From the NCBI GenBank assembly GCA_013697725.1, contig JACCWI010000058.1, positions 30,163 through 94,162 of the forward strand: DNA of 64,000 nucleotides, written 5' to 3'. The position numbers and the translations under genes are program-made. Positions 18,701-26,064 of this stretch are shown piece by piece. Each line of letters begins with the position of its first letter. Positions within the stretch are counted from its first letter, which is position 1. Under the pieces are notes generated by a model, which saw only the letters and a list, made by a program, of their open reading frames with translations, searched no databases and was not told the origin of the DNA. The stretch is from Tatlockia sp. (GTDB lineage: Bacteria > Pseudomonadota > Gammaproteobacteria > Legionellales > Legionellaceae).

Positions 18701-21072
18701 GTGGTAGAACCACTACCACTGATTATCAAATAAGTGCAATAGATGGAGTTCATAGTCGAAAAGATAAAAATGGCCTGACTAATTACTTAATTGCAGCCGG
18801 TAAAACTATCGGTGATGTTCAATTAAAGTCAGACGGCTCTCAACAATTAAATATTTATGGAGGTTTTACGCCAGATGGCGGTCAGAAAAATCAACTAGTC
18901 GGCAATCCTGAATCCTTTTTTTCTCGCGAAAATGAAACCTCAACCTCGAGAGCTCGAGCGGAAAATACCTTGAGCAATTCGCCACAAGATAATACAGGAA
19001 CCTATTCTGTGCAGGCAGGGGACACCCTTGAACATATTGCTTTTCAAGTATATGGTGACAGCAGTTTATGGTATTTAATAGCCGACGCCAATGGCATCAC
19101 CGAGCACGATAGGGCAGAGCAATTACACAATGGAAAGCGATTAGTTATCCCTGCAGTTGCATCAAAACAACATTTTAATAGTAGCTCTTCTCTTATGGAT
19201 TCAGATCCTTTAGGCGATTTGTCTGCAACCGCAGCGCCATTAATAAACTTTACGCCTGGCACTGGCGCCAGCGCCAGAGCTAAGCATCACTCCTTATTTA
19301 AAAAAGTAACCATCGCTGCAATCACTGTTGTAGCTACGGTTATCGCCGCAGCAGTCTGTGCCAGTTTAGCCGGAGTTGCCGGTGCTGTTTTAAGCGGAGG
19401 CTTGGGGAACATTTTAGGTCTGGGAATGAAGGTTTTAGCAGGCCAAATCTTAGGTCCTCTTGGCTCGCTAGGCGCGGGCTTCACTGCCGGTGTGGCCGGT
19501 AATCTGGCAGGACAAGGGCTTGCTAATGCTTTTGGCATGCAAGACGGAATGGATTTACGCTCAGCCCTTACCTCAGGTTTATCCACCGCCATCTCGACAG
19601 GTATTCTACAACAATTAAATTCGAGTAAATTTTTCTCAGACATCTTAGGCAAACTTGATAAAGCGTCCCTGCCTGGCTTTAATCTGTCTGCTGCTTCACA
19701 AATGTTAGGCCAAGATGCGGTAAGCCAAGGAATTAGTCTTGCAATGCAAAATCACCAACATTTTAATTGGTATGAACTAGGCACCAAAGCCGCTCTCTCC
19801 GGTGTGGTAGATAGCCAATATGGCAAACAATTTAATCAATCTTTAACGGAGCACTTTGGTGAAACTCAGGGGAGCCTAATTCAGTCAGAACTGGGTGCGC
19901 TCGCAACCGGAGGTCTGCAAACAGCAATTAACGGCGGCCATTTTGATGCAATAAGAGTACTAGCTGACAACTTAGGTTCTGCAGTGGGGACGGGTTTTAT
20001 CAAGTTACAAACCGAAAGCTTAGCTGCAGAACCAATAGTAATGGAGGCTAACGAAGCAGCGGAACTTGCAGGAGGCTATTCCCCCATACCCCTATTAGAA
20101 GAAGACAATTTTTCAGCAATTCCTGAAGGAACCTATGAGCGCTTTCAAAGAGAGCGCGCAGAAGGAGAAATATATAATTCCATCAAAGCAAAGATGTATG
20201 GATTATGGAACGAATACGAAGAGCCTGCTCTTGCCAATAGCCCGGATTCATTTACCTCAATAACAAAAGAAACACCCCACCAGGCCACACTAGGAACCCG
20301 ACTATTCGGCTCAATTCAAGCCCTGGGTGGTTCAATAGAAGTTGCACTAGGTTCAGCCCTGACAGCGGGAACCGCCGGCCTCGGCGCAATCCCCGGCTAC
20401 GCCTTAGCTTTACATGGAATCGATAATATACTAACGGGCGGTGCAAAAACCCTAACCGGAGAAAACAACGAAACCCAAACCTACAACCTCTTAAGAAAAG
20501 CCTCAGTATCCCCAAGAAACGCAGCCTTAATCGATACAGGTCTATCATTACTCGGCAGTAACCCCACAGCAGCAGTAAGATTAGCCCCGAAAGTGACAAG
20601 TTACGCTGAAAAAGTTTATTATACTCAAAAGGGAGAGCTGGCTATAAAAGCAGGTAATTTGATGGAAAAGGCTAGAAGCCCGCTGATGGGGAATGCAGTA
20701 TTGGGTGGATTATCGGGAGCTTATGGGGCTTTTGCTGCGGGTGGAGATTTAAGGGATGTGGGGGTTGGAGCATTGATGGGTATCACAGTTTCTAGACTAG
20801 GCAAAGCAGGAGGATTGGAGAAAATATTTAATAATCCTTATTTCACAACTGGTTTATCTAATCTCGCTGGTCAGATATATTCTCATCAAAGAAACCCTAG
20901 TGTTAATCATTACTCTGTAGTGTCTTTCGGTTTTACCTTAGCAGGGGTAAATGCAGCGAAATTCAAAACAGACGCAATCTCGCAGCCAATTTTAAAAACT
21001 ATGATTGATACAATGTATATTAGTTCTTTCGGCGCTGTTGGTAATAACATTGGTAAAAAAACAGGATGGTAA
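9763..21072 (+). CDS. Giant RHS/YD-repeat protein with LysM domain and toxin-like C-terminus
   Basis: The product has 3769 residues. After a short N-terminus (no signal peptide; GASSVYINAANGNLVF marks the start of the RHS shell) the protein is filled to about residue 3020 with YD repeats of the YDxxGRL type. These build the hollow beta-shell of RHS/TcC proteins. A LysM domain lies at about 3079-3131 (YSVQAGDTLEHIAFQVYGDS... then GKRLVIPA), followed by DSDPLGD. A Gly/Ala-rich hydrophobic segment spans about 3180-3216, and a region about 3503-3610 resembles the pre-toxin part of polymorphic toxins (ALALHGIDNILTGGAKTL). The last ~160 residues are Gly-rich and unrecognised. By family logic the shell carries a C-terminal toxin. 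A membrane protein starting 2 bp after the stop is a candidate immunity partner. The route of export is unknown. Confidence 0.85.
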   Translation: MTQVFTSDGLGIAGSSLSQLGAFSSKGVATLGQGASSVYINAANGNLVFRQKDGFLASKGFGFELIQSYNSLGDKGQNWCFNFQTHLIIQEPLNCSNSVVIRVDEDGHQSRFIFNAEKNCYLAENGGTATLHFDNNNWTYREGADSCSFKYDATGLLKRMSDRDGHHIEFSYQNGQLERIKDSSEKQQVEWKFEKGLLRELITSSDGKIVHHLTYDYDEHQRLRKVSRDLGDNKIYWVTYDYAGDSNRITAIRQSDGTALYIDYDSEGRVKTLKDGEGRTTSYQYHKGKTVVINSLGEPIIYFYDEKGRLTGIDSPTNAAIRYEYSGNNLIAIHKGNLHWFFNYNESGDCIRIEDPTGHIINRIYDSEHKLLNESSSTVFDGNHHPLKAKTERFVYDERGHLRFKIDANGTVTEYRYNQEGLCQSMRTYLYTGYELDHLIDHQVLSLAELTLWTSLQNPQEISLKTFHYDWRGLLDNEAVYKAVDEKGEGLGHESILTYYHYDAAGRLLEKWIPYKDGYNKTSYLYDDLGRLIQRCDNQNHYERFEYDDSHQRIIETDAKGLQIIHNFDRAGLLLATQHLGSNQKNYGTTSYHYDDVGRLLYEINVDGKASYYFYDKEGQLIGVCKPGGALTHYRYDTLGRLVQTIQYQNALNTQTWQLEMPAWSDLQLKPASSDHISQIIYNAFNQIAYQINAEGAVIAFEYNAAGQVIKKTAYAQRLTDYKAENVLSFESISLNADINSDRSCHYYYDPEGRLIAEVNGEGFATSYRYDRQGHLIETIRFTNRLTVAARAEWIAPNSSSRDIHNFSLYNAASLKIADIDPLGYVTTYEYNEQGLIIKKRSLAEALTPEIFNTINAETMLSSLHLKETNRDHLSSYFYDDLGQLIEQREQNGLCILYRYDEKGLLIEKTSMDVKTQALRQQRFRYDAMGRIIQSLDALGVAELLRNPQLSVDEIEAVWQKHSQGYDYDLAGRIISQRNALNQTTRYFYNQAGQLIYTVNANGEVLEQHYDSFNQLVSTYRYAKVLKSNLAALTIEELSNDLKKLKNGMTDEAIFYEYNSLGLLIKKSIGKNGQQILAYNSFGELEETQQNANDAHRLINRYSYDRRGLKLHQFEDLLGVNRHKEHKYDSFERLEMIIDGQQGLTRYDFNQRGERTMIENQLQNRNYFTYDPFGRILSEKNYFEVKRYSYDDLNNTLTLEHPGLASKVKTQFNAFGDKIEFIDGKGNSSHFIFDEKGQLIEVKSPENVSRFYSYDAKGKLLLQIDEQGQQIAYSYDAEGRILSKTVDPKGLALTTSYRYDGLGQQLEIIEASGLRKTFAYDDRSNLIKSIIDPEGLNLIKEYYYDERGFLVKQVDVNANGKNKVTAFQWDNLGRKTAVIIDPDGLKLRTRFSYDQNDNLISQTDAKNQSSYFVYDASNLCHYQINARGVVTEHRYNSMGFETETIVYANPLQKLANYSEEGLALTIIPSELDRYQFRDFDNLGRVKASYDALGYATRYDYDANNNLVHKQRFSIAIPLAELKAGNRITPKGDIRQQFFAYDGLNRLVYQLDEANCLTQFDYDKAGQLIGKTRFANRLYNNSNHSVEQIKSSIRHSPLQDQYTAYSYDQAGRLAYQGNADGSVISYSYNELGAVIASKRYAARLNAELLKSGDWPAQLLTSNQDRISHFIFDAAGREIYRISAEGRVMERRYDALDNVVAELTHGIRVPLKPYTEEELIAMFSSDRSARRTDYDYDVVGRLNQKIEANQRKTSYRYDANNNVLSKVDAHSAQWIFIYDEENHLIEMRSPLTNIKNPEGKWENQARSIITRNSYDSFGNIVSTIRDAEGLKQTQHYVYDANNNKLQTIYPNVHVNAANNSSAAFSRIEQIQTLTEELRYNAFGEVIASKDRLNNWRYQAYDNKGQLSYSVSTQGGLTAHSYDAFGNLLSKIVYATYLIKEPNFDYSQNSIAKALIKNAKDRVETYNYDSNNRLIETRRAEVTSYNARTKHYEKLNPLSLTSYNAFGEVSQISVKRNETDWAKTSFYYDRDGLKTACLNAENYLSTYSYNDFGELAEEIEYANRTSNLDSESVTIPSVNAKDRHVVYSYDSLGQVTAKTLKQVSYQRLLNNSLRYETITSDLTTRYSYDAIGNLSSTTDYLNQLTNYYYDELNHLTTKIGPLTRAGRSATSYSYDSLGNLVETIRYARGAKQADESGFILESRISQDLVNRTLYDEQGKAITSIDGLNHEIHYSYNANGQVARSWQILKQIDGSARLIDKRFSYDEESHLLQSAIFKNDGQLRTEDARYNAFGEVIAKGIDANLATHIDYDNLGRVWRSNAEGHYQILVYDLTDKLTQVVTASNANSLEYSLYGVDLSDSRFAENLKFSEDQWRYNLQRQDNEYDALGHCLRYSKEFTKSIKDEEEGKLEQISQFSIMDRWGNVLSHTNARGFETSYEYNSFDKVIRQELPLATVLNDKFALLNIKPTIYYAYDALGRAIAVTDANGHILTKVLDAEGSTLEEMDALGHKRIKNYDLLGRLETSRNELNGITTYYYDAANRLIELKSPTSSQKYFYDETGKLIQQSDALGQATQFWYDNLDNLALKKEANGRFTAFNYDNVGHKIQEQDAYGFIKTWRYDELGRLVEHSDLGGHQTVYKYNNNGLLLEENSTAGKSISYRYLGDGQLLSYTDNTHHETANYSYDADGNMITRSAGRATQSNDNGWLREMDFYAYDAQGRLVSMRRRHPEDQDQRFPPKDNALLSVDYFYDAVGNVQLTHVESNHSGYYKLVDDNYFSYDANNRMLINKGYLQNGEIKIKESQGSELTYDEAGNVKDAYKYENNQKQRYTYVYDNNSRLLESWKNYHLYKTTHYDALDRIDQEYSHDNFGHATQLTTRYYEGDQLGRMTLSMAYVGGWAETEKTQYTYDQVGNLLSSHSTQFKNSGWILSTHLYSYALWDGYLQTSDSTMLSVNGIPATSGKNIREFDANGQLNKATDLFGDASGRTTTTDYQISAIDGVHSRKDKNGLTNYLIAAGKTIGDVQLKSDGSQQLNIYGGFTPDGGQKNQLVGNPESFFSRENETSTSRARAENTLSNSPQDNTGTYSVQAGDTLEHIAFQVYGDSSLWYLIADANGITEHDRAEQLHNGKRLVIPAVASKQHFNSSSSLMDSDPLGDLSATAAPLINFTPGTGASARAKHHSLFKKVTIAAITVVATVIAAAVCASLAGVAGAVLSGGLGNILGLGMKVLAGQILGPLGSLGAGFTAGVAGNLAGQGLANAFGMQDGMDLRSALTSGLSTAISTGILQQLNSSKFFSDILGKLDKASLPGFNLSAASQMLGQDAVSQGISLAMQNHQHFNWYELGTKAALSGVVDSQYGKQFNQSLTEHFGETQGSLIQSELGALATGGLQTAINGGHFDAIRVLADNLGSAVGTGFIKLQTESLAAEPIVMEANEAAELAGGYSPIPLLEEDNFSAIPEGTYERFQRERAEGEIYNSIKAKMYGLWNEYEEPALANSPDSFTSITKETPHQATLGTRLFGSIQALGGSIEVALGSALTAGTAGLGAIPGYALALHGIDNILTGGAKTLTGENNETQTYNLLRKASVSPRNAALIDTGLSLLGSNPTAAVRLAPKVTSYAEKVYYTQKGELAIKAGNLMEKARSPLMGNAVLGGLSGAYGAFAAGGDLRDVGVGALMGITVSRLGKAGGLEKIFNNPYFTTGLSNLAGQIYSHQRNPSVNHYSVVSFGFTLAGVNAAKFKTDAISQPILKTMIDTMYISSFGAVGNNIGKKTGW

Positions 21073-21073
21073 T

Positions 21074-21559
21074 ATGATCTGGAGAGATACCCGTTTATGT
21101 AATAAAGATTACCCGTCTAAATCATTGCTAAATATCACAGTTTGGTTTATCCCTGTTTTAATAAGCCACATGATTTTTCTTTTGATAGTTAACGCAAGGG
21201 CGGAGAATATTATTGAAGATATAATATTACCTTCAGTAGTGATATTTATATTAACGTATTTAGGAATGTGTCATATTTTATTAGTTTTTCGAGGCAAAGA
21301 ATATGTCAAGTTATTGGAAGAAAAAGACATTTTTGAAATAATAAACATTTATAACGAGCAAATTTATTTCAGTATTGATGATGTACTTGAACTAAAAGTT
21401 CCTGAGTTTTCGTTTGTCAATTTATTCTTATTAGGTTCTGGTAAGCAAATATATGGTCTAAATATTATTCTTAAAAATGGTTGCAAATATCGAATAACTA
21501 CTGACATGGAAGCTATTGAGTCACTTAAAGATTATCTCTTAGCCAGGTTAAAAAATTAA
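21074..21559 (+). CDS. Two-helix membrane protein, candidate immunity protein for the RHS toxin
   Basis: This 161-residue protein starts at ATG 21074, one base after the RHS stop codon, with AGGA in the RHS 3' end as its likely ribosome-binding site. A longer frame entering the RHS gene is not needed. Two adjacent membrane helices (VWFIPVLISHMIFLLIV; ILPSVVIFILTYLGMCHILLVF) are followed by a ~90-residue cytoplasmic domain ending IYGLNIILKNGCKYRI and a C-terminal helix, possibly PH-like. I do not recognise the family. Tight coupling to the 3' end of a polymorphic-toxin-like gene and the membrane location suggest immunity against a membrane-active toxin; this is inference from context. Confidence 0.6.
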   Translation: MIWRDTRLCNKDYPSKSLLNITVWFIPVLISHMIFLLIVNARAENIIEDIILPSVVIFILTYLGMCHILLVFRGKEYVKLLEEKDIFEIINIYNEQIYFSIDDVLELKVPEFSFVNLFLLGSGKQIYGLNIILKNGCKYRITTDMEAIESLKDYLLARLKN

Positions 21560-21660
21560 TCTAATATTTTAATAAAGCGAAAAATGACCAAGGGATAAAA
21601 ACACTTATATAAAGAATAAAACTAGTGATAGTTGGCAAATCGATTATATTTAGGAACGGA

Positions 21661-24132
21661 TTAATATAACTTTTTCTCAGCCAGATCTAAAAAAGCCTTC
21701 ATAGCATTTTGTAATTGCTTATAAGCCTTATTAAAATGCTGCACGTCTAGCGGTTTTGTTTTAATTATCTCATGAAAACGCAAAAATGCATTCTCAAGTT
21801 GAGGCAATGTTAAATAACAGATTCCTCCGCGTACACGATGCAACTCTTTGCGCAGCGCTTCAATATTCTGTGATAAATAAGCAAGTTCTAAAGTATTCTG
21901 GCTAGTTTTGAGGTCAATTGCGATAATTTCTAATAATTCACGTACTAGCGTTTCATCATCATTAAATTGCAGCAAACTCGCAGCCCAGTCAATAATTGTA
22001 TTGTCGTTAATCTCATTTAATACGGCCTGTTCACTAGGCAACGTTTGTTGTTGTCTTTGTTTAAAAACGTATTGTTCTAATAAAAATTCTAATTTAGCTG
22101 GAGGTAAGGGTTTAAGACAAACTTCCTGAATACCAGCATTTAAGGCTTCATTTCGTTTTGCTGAATCATTAGCATGCCCGGTTACTGCAATAATAGGAAG
22201 TTGTAAAAATTTGAGGTCATTCAATTTACGGATTTGTTTCGTGGTTTCAATCCCATCCATTCCATCACCTAAGCCAACATCCATCAAAACTAAATCGTAG
22301 TGAGTTTTTTGAACCATTGAGAATGCTTGCTCTCCATTTTTAGCGTGCTGACTGTCACAATTCAACCGAGTTAAAAAAGATTGTAGACTTTTGGCGGCAA
22401 GAGGATTGTCTTCTACGACTAACACTAATGCTGGTGAATTGGATTTAAAACTTTTTTCCTGCTTTAGAATTGGTGTTAATGACTTGATTTGCACTTTGGC
22501 GGGTTCTGGTAGACTGACTTCATTTTTTTCTTCATCGAGGTGATTAGAAATAATAAGGGGAAGAGTTAGGCTAAAACAGGCTCCTTTGCCTGGCTCACTC
22601 TCTATAGTAATTGTTGCATTCATTGCCTCCATATAGCGTTTAACGGTAAAAAGACCTAATCCTGCACCTTTATACAATCCTTGGTATGAAGGCGTAAGAC
22701 GAGAAAAATTCTCAAAAATAGCCTCAAATTTATCTATTGGGATGCCAATGCCAGAATCCTGTACCGAAATTTTCAAGTTTAAAGTGTCTCCAAATGAATT
22801 AGTCGATTGAGAATTATTCGCTAATTGAACTTTAATTTTAACAAATCCTTTTTCAGTAAATTTTATAGCATTCGATAAAAGATTGAGGAGTGTCCGGTCA
22901 AGATAATTCCGTAAGCCCCTAAAATAAAGTGGAATAGATTTATCAATTTTATATGATAATTTTAATTTTTTGTGATAGGCCGCAGGTTGTAAAAGGTCGA
23001 TATTGTGTTTGATTAACTTTTTTAAATTGAAGCACTCTGCCTCTTTAGGACAATGGCCTGTTTCTAAAATCATGATTTCTAAGATTTCGTTAAGGAGTAC
23101 TAATAATTCATCCGTTGCCCCGATTAAGAGCTGGCTGTCTTCTTGTACGGTGTCCACAATACGTCTTAATAGGGGTAAATATTTTTTTTGGGGAGTGGTT
23201 TCCTTGAGAGCATCTTCTAATTCCGATCGGATTTCATCAGCTACATTGAACATCTCTTGAGTCATACCAATGATACCTGTTAAGGGTGTACGGATATCGT
23301 GGCTCATATTTGCGATGAATTCGGATTTTGCTTGATTAGCTGCTTCTGCAGCAATTTTAGCATGATAAAGTTCGTTTTCCATTTGTTTTCGTTCAGTGAT
23401 ATCCACCGAAATTCCAAGAAGACCATTCACCTCTCCTAATGCATTATGGAGAGGTTTTTTTGTTGACAAAAAATACTGTTTGGAACCATCTGGTAAGACT
23501 GCGAATTCCTCAATAACTTGAGGAATCTTTGATTTCATGATTTGAGTATCAATAGCGTCAGTAAGAGCGGCTTGTTCACGTTTTATTTCTTCAGGTTGGT
23601 TTTGCCGAATTAAATCATAGGCAGTTTTACCGACAATTTCTTCACGCGATGCTAAACCAACGTCTTTAGCTTGTTGATTGTTACATCCCTGTAGAATACA
23701 TTTCTTGTCTTTCCAGAATACGTGACCTGGTAATTCTGAAATTATTTCTTCCAACGTAAATAATGATTCGGGTATTTTAATTTTAGGATAATAAAGACCT
23801 AGGATCGCAATAGGAGAATGGTTTTCATTTTGCAATACTGTTCTGCGTAGACAAAAATCACTTATATAGTTTTCAACGGGTTGTGATAGGTTAATCGCTT
23901 GTTTGTCTTGTCTAATAATTTCATTTGCTTCAATTTTCCAAGGCATATCATAATCAGTAATTGTTGCATTTATTAATGTTAGATTTGCATCATTTGCTAG
24001 ATGTGTATTGTAATATAAAAAATTACCGTCTATACCTTTGATATATATCCCAAAGGGTAGGCTATTAAAAAGTGTTTCGAAGTTAATTTTTTTCTTAATT
24101 TCCTGCCAATTCTCTTCATTATTTGGCATCAC
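21661..24132 (-). CDS. PAS-PAS hybrid sensor histidine kinase with REC and Hpt domains
   Basis: This is an 823-residue tripartite hybrid kinase. Two PAS domains lie at about 18-115 (SLPFGIYIKGIDGNFLYYN) and 127-247. HisKA follows with phospho-acceptor His278 in MSHDIRTPLTG, then HATPase_c at about 405-527 (N box NLLSNAIKF, G boxes DSGIGIP and GAGLGLF). A receiver domain has Asp618 (LVLMDVG) and an Hpt domain has His765 (ELHRVRGG). No transmembrane segment is seen, so it is cytoplasmic and probably senses an internal signal through PAS. The architecture implies a His-Asp-His relay to a separate response regulator that is not encoded next to it. The gene 18 bp upstream on the same strand (24151-25350) is likely co-transcribed. 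Confidence 0.92.
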   Translation of the reverse strand: MMPNNEENWQEIKKKINFETLFNSLPFGIYIKGIDGNFLYYNTHLANDANLTLINATITDYDMPWKIEANEIIRQDKQAINLSQPVENYISDFCLRRTVLQNENHSPIAILGLYYPKIKIPESLFTLEEIISELPGHVFWKDKKCILQGCNNQQAKDVGLASREEIVGKTAYDLIRQNQPEEIKREQAALTDAIDTQIMKSKIPQVIEEFAVLPDGSKQYFLSTKKPLHNALGEVNGLLGISVDITERKQMENELYHAKIAAEAANQAKSEFIANMSHDIRTPLTGIIGMTQEMFNVADEIRSELEDALKETTPQKKYLPLLRRIVDTVQEDSQLLIGATDELLVLLNEILEIMILETGHCPKEAECFNLKKLIKHNIDLLQPAAYHKKLKLSYKIDKSIPLYFRGLRNYLDRTLLNLLSNAIKFTEKGFVKIKVQLANNSQSTNSFGDTLNLKISVQDSGIGIPIDKFEAIFENFSRLTPSYQGLYKGAGLGLFTVKRYMEAMNATITIESEPGKGACFSLTLPLIISNHLDEEKNEVSLPEPAKVQIKSLTPILKQEKSFKSNSPALVLVVEDNPLAAKSLQSFLTRLNCDSQHAKNGEQAFSMVQKTHYDLVLMDVGLGDGMDGIETTKQIRKLNDLKFLQLPIIAVTGHANDSAKRNEALNAGIQEVCLKPLPPAKLEFLLEQYVFKQRQQQTLPSEQAVLNEINDNTIIDWAASLLQFNDDETLVRELLEIIAIDLKTSQNTLELAYLSQNIEALRKELHRVRGGICYLTLPQLENAFLRFHEIIKTKPLDVQHFNKAYKQLQNAMKAFLDLAEKKLY

Positions 24133-24150
24133 CTAATCCTAAATTAAGCT

Positions 24151-25350
24151 TCACTGTAATTTTAAAGTATCTGTTTTTTTTAATAATTCTTCAATAGCGA
24201 GCTTAAAACGTAAACATTGTGTATATACTGTGCCGCAAAATATATGATTTACAACAAAAAGTGAAGGATTTGTATAACAGCAACCTAAAGAAGAGGCTAA
24301 TCGGCGCATAGTAATTAATTCATCTGAAATGGAGTAATGAGTTTCCCTAAAGTCAATTATGTCTTGAAAAATATCTTGACCATAAGTGGCTAATTTTTGC
24401 CCGCTATATTGAGGGTGGGAAGCCATTGCTGATAATATAATATTTTTAATTCCTGTGTTAATAAATCGTTGTAAATAATTGGTAGATTGTGCTTGAGAAC
24501 AGCCCGTTATAACAATGCAGGCTTTGTGCAACTCATCTCTTAAATCATCATGATAGATAAAACCGGATCGCGTTGGATTTGGTTTGAAATAAATAGGAAT
24601 GAACTCATCTTTCAACTTAGAAATCACTAAAATGGGGATACCCTCTTTTAGCGCATGACTGTAGATGATTTTGGTAAAAAGATAACAAGGTAAAACCTGC
24701 CTCTCATCGTCATCTGAACGTTGTAATGCTTTTAAACTATCCAAATTATATTGGTTATCCGTGCTTGCCCATCGAATAATCTCCTCACAGGAGTGCGAGG
24801 CCAAGGATAGTTGATAATGCCTTGCTAGCTTTTTTGATACTTTTCGTGACAGATTTATATCAAGACTAATAGTATCATAATCAATCACTGTATTTAGGGG
24901 TGTTTCTTTTTTAAAACGAGTTAAAAAATAAGATTGAAAAATTATTTTTTCTTCATCGCTAAGAAAAAAATGAATGCCAATTTTATCTGCAAGCTCTCGA
25001 ACAGTATAATTATTGTTTTTCTCATGAGTGGTATTTGATTTAAAAGTTAGTTGGTAAACGCATAATTTATTATACAGAATCTTTAACTCCTCGGTTCGCT
25101 TTACAGCTAATGATTTATCTATTGAGTCTTTTGCAAATACAGAAATTAAACAAGCTCTTATCTGGCATGCTGTATCTCCAACATGCGGGTCAAATTCTTC
25201 GTATTTTTTTTCAATGTAAAATAATCTAATAACATGAACCAGAGTTTCTATTACAAAAGAGAAAAAATTAACTAAGTTTCCTCTCATTTTTTCATCTCTT
25301 ATCATCGAATTTTCTGATTGAACCAATAAATCTAAAAATGAATATTTCAC
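24151..25350 (-). CDS. Protein of unknown function upstream of the hybrid kinase
   Basis: I do not recognise this 399-residue protein. It begins MKYSFLDLLVQSENSM and has no signal peptide or clear transmembrane helix. The first ~200 residues look helical. A central segment (GIPILVISKLKDEFIPIYF, then KACIVITGCSQAQSTNYLQ) alternates beta strands and helices. The C-terminus is cysteine-rich around SLGCCYTNPSLF and IFCGTVYTQCLRF. The start has AGGTGA at good spacing. It sits 18 bp upstream of the hybrid kinase on the same strand, so it may supply or process the signal that the kinase senses; that is only a contextual guess. Confidence 0.55.
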   Translation of the reverse strand: MKYSFLDLLVQSENSMIRDEKMRGNLVNFFSFVIETLVHVIRLFYIEKKYEEFDPHVGDTACQIRACLISVFAKDSIDKSLAVKRTEELKILYNKLCVYQLTFKSNTTHEKNNNYTVRELADKIGIHFFLSDEEKIIFQSYFLTRFKKETPLNTVIDYDTISLDINLSRKVSKKLARHYQLSLASHSCEEIIRWASTDNQYNLDSLKALQRSDDDERQVLPCYLFTKIIYSHALKEGIPILVISKLKDEFIPIYFKPNPTRSGFIYHDDLRDELHKACIVITGCSQAQSTNYLQRFINTGIKNIILSAMASHPQYSGQKLATYGQDIFQDIIDFRETHYSISDELITMRRLASSLGCCYTNPSLFVVNHIFCGTVYTQCLRFKLAIEELLKKTDTLKLQ

Positions 25351-25571
25351 CTATACTCCAGTATTACTGTCTTAAGAATCCATCTGTATCTAATCTATGC
25401 TTGAGAATGTAAGTGTGAGAAACATATTTACTTCCTCTTTAGGTGGTAAAAGTTTAATATGTTACCTTATGTTCAATAATTATTCATTACTACTGGTATC
25501 GATTTGTAAAGGTTTTATATTCTGCTTATATAGTGATGCGATAAAGTAAATGGTCATTTTTTAATAGGTAT

Positions 25572-25670
25572 ATGTTTACCCGCGGGGGCGCTAGGTCTAA
25601 AGGTAAGAGCCGGCGCTATGGTAGTGAAAAGATTGCTAAGATTAAGAATAAAAATAAAAAACACGCATAA
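25572..25670 (+). CDS. Possible 32-residue basic peptide
   Basis: A short frame encodes MFTRGGARSKGKSRRYG followed by a Lys-rich tail, with a weak AGG ribosome-binding site. About half of its residues are Lys, Arg or Gly. Its composition is GC-richer at the 5' end than the surrounding DNA. It could be a real nucleic-acid-binding micro-protein or chance; no family is recognised. Confidence 0.25.
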   Translation: MFTRGGARSKGKSRRYGSEKIAKIKNKNKKHA

Positions 25671-25760
25671 ATAGTTTGAATGGCAAATAATTTAAGGCCA
25701 TTTATTTATCAAAGTAGTAAATTCACTATGAGTAAATTAATATAAAACGGATAGGTAATT

Positions 25761-26064
25761 ATGACTCTAATCAGATATATTATTGAATACGGATTTTTAA
25801 TTAGCTTAATAATCAATTCTGCCCTGTTTATCCCACAAATTCTAGCCCTTATTAAATTCGAAATCAGCTAAAGGGATCTCTCTGTTAACCTTTGCTGGGT
25901 TTAATGTTATACAAATTTTTATCATTCTACATGGATTTATTATCAAAGATTATTTACTAGTCTCAGGTTATTTATTAAGTTTTCTGACCTGTGGGCTCGT
26001 CACCGTTCTTATCATTTACTATCGAAATGTAAAAAATGAACAGGAATTAATCAATGTTAAGTAG
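25761..26064 (+). pseudogene. Frameshifted PQ-loop (SemiSWEET-like) transporter
   Basis: The frame starting at ATG 25761 (with AGG upstream) reads IINSALFIPQILALIKF and then stops. Skipping one T at about 25855-25857 gives KSKSAKGISLLTFAGFNVIQ and two further hydrophobic helices, ending at 26064. PQ followed by K-SAKGISLLTF is the signature of PQ-loop/SemiSWEET small transporters, whose usual length (~90-100 residues, three helices) fits the reconstructed 101 codons. A single-base insertion therefore breaks the gene, unless it is a sequencing error. The 3' end overlaps the end of the LuxR-type gene on the other strand. Confidence 0.7.

Noticed and set aside
20252..20599. 115-codon open frame antisense to the RHS C-terminus, rich in Arg and Leu
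   Set aside because: It is explained as the shadow of the C-ending codons on the real strand; there is no ribosome-binding site and no plausible protein composition.
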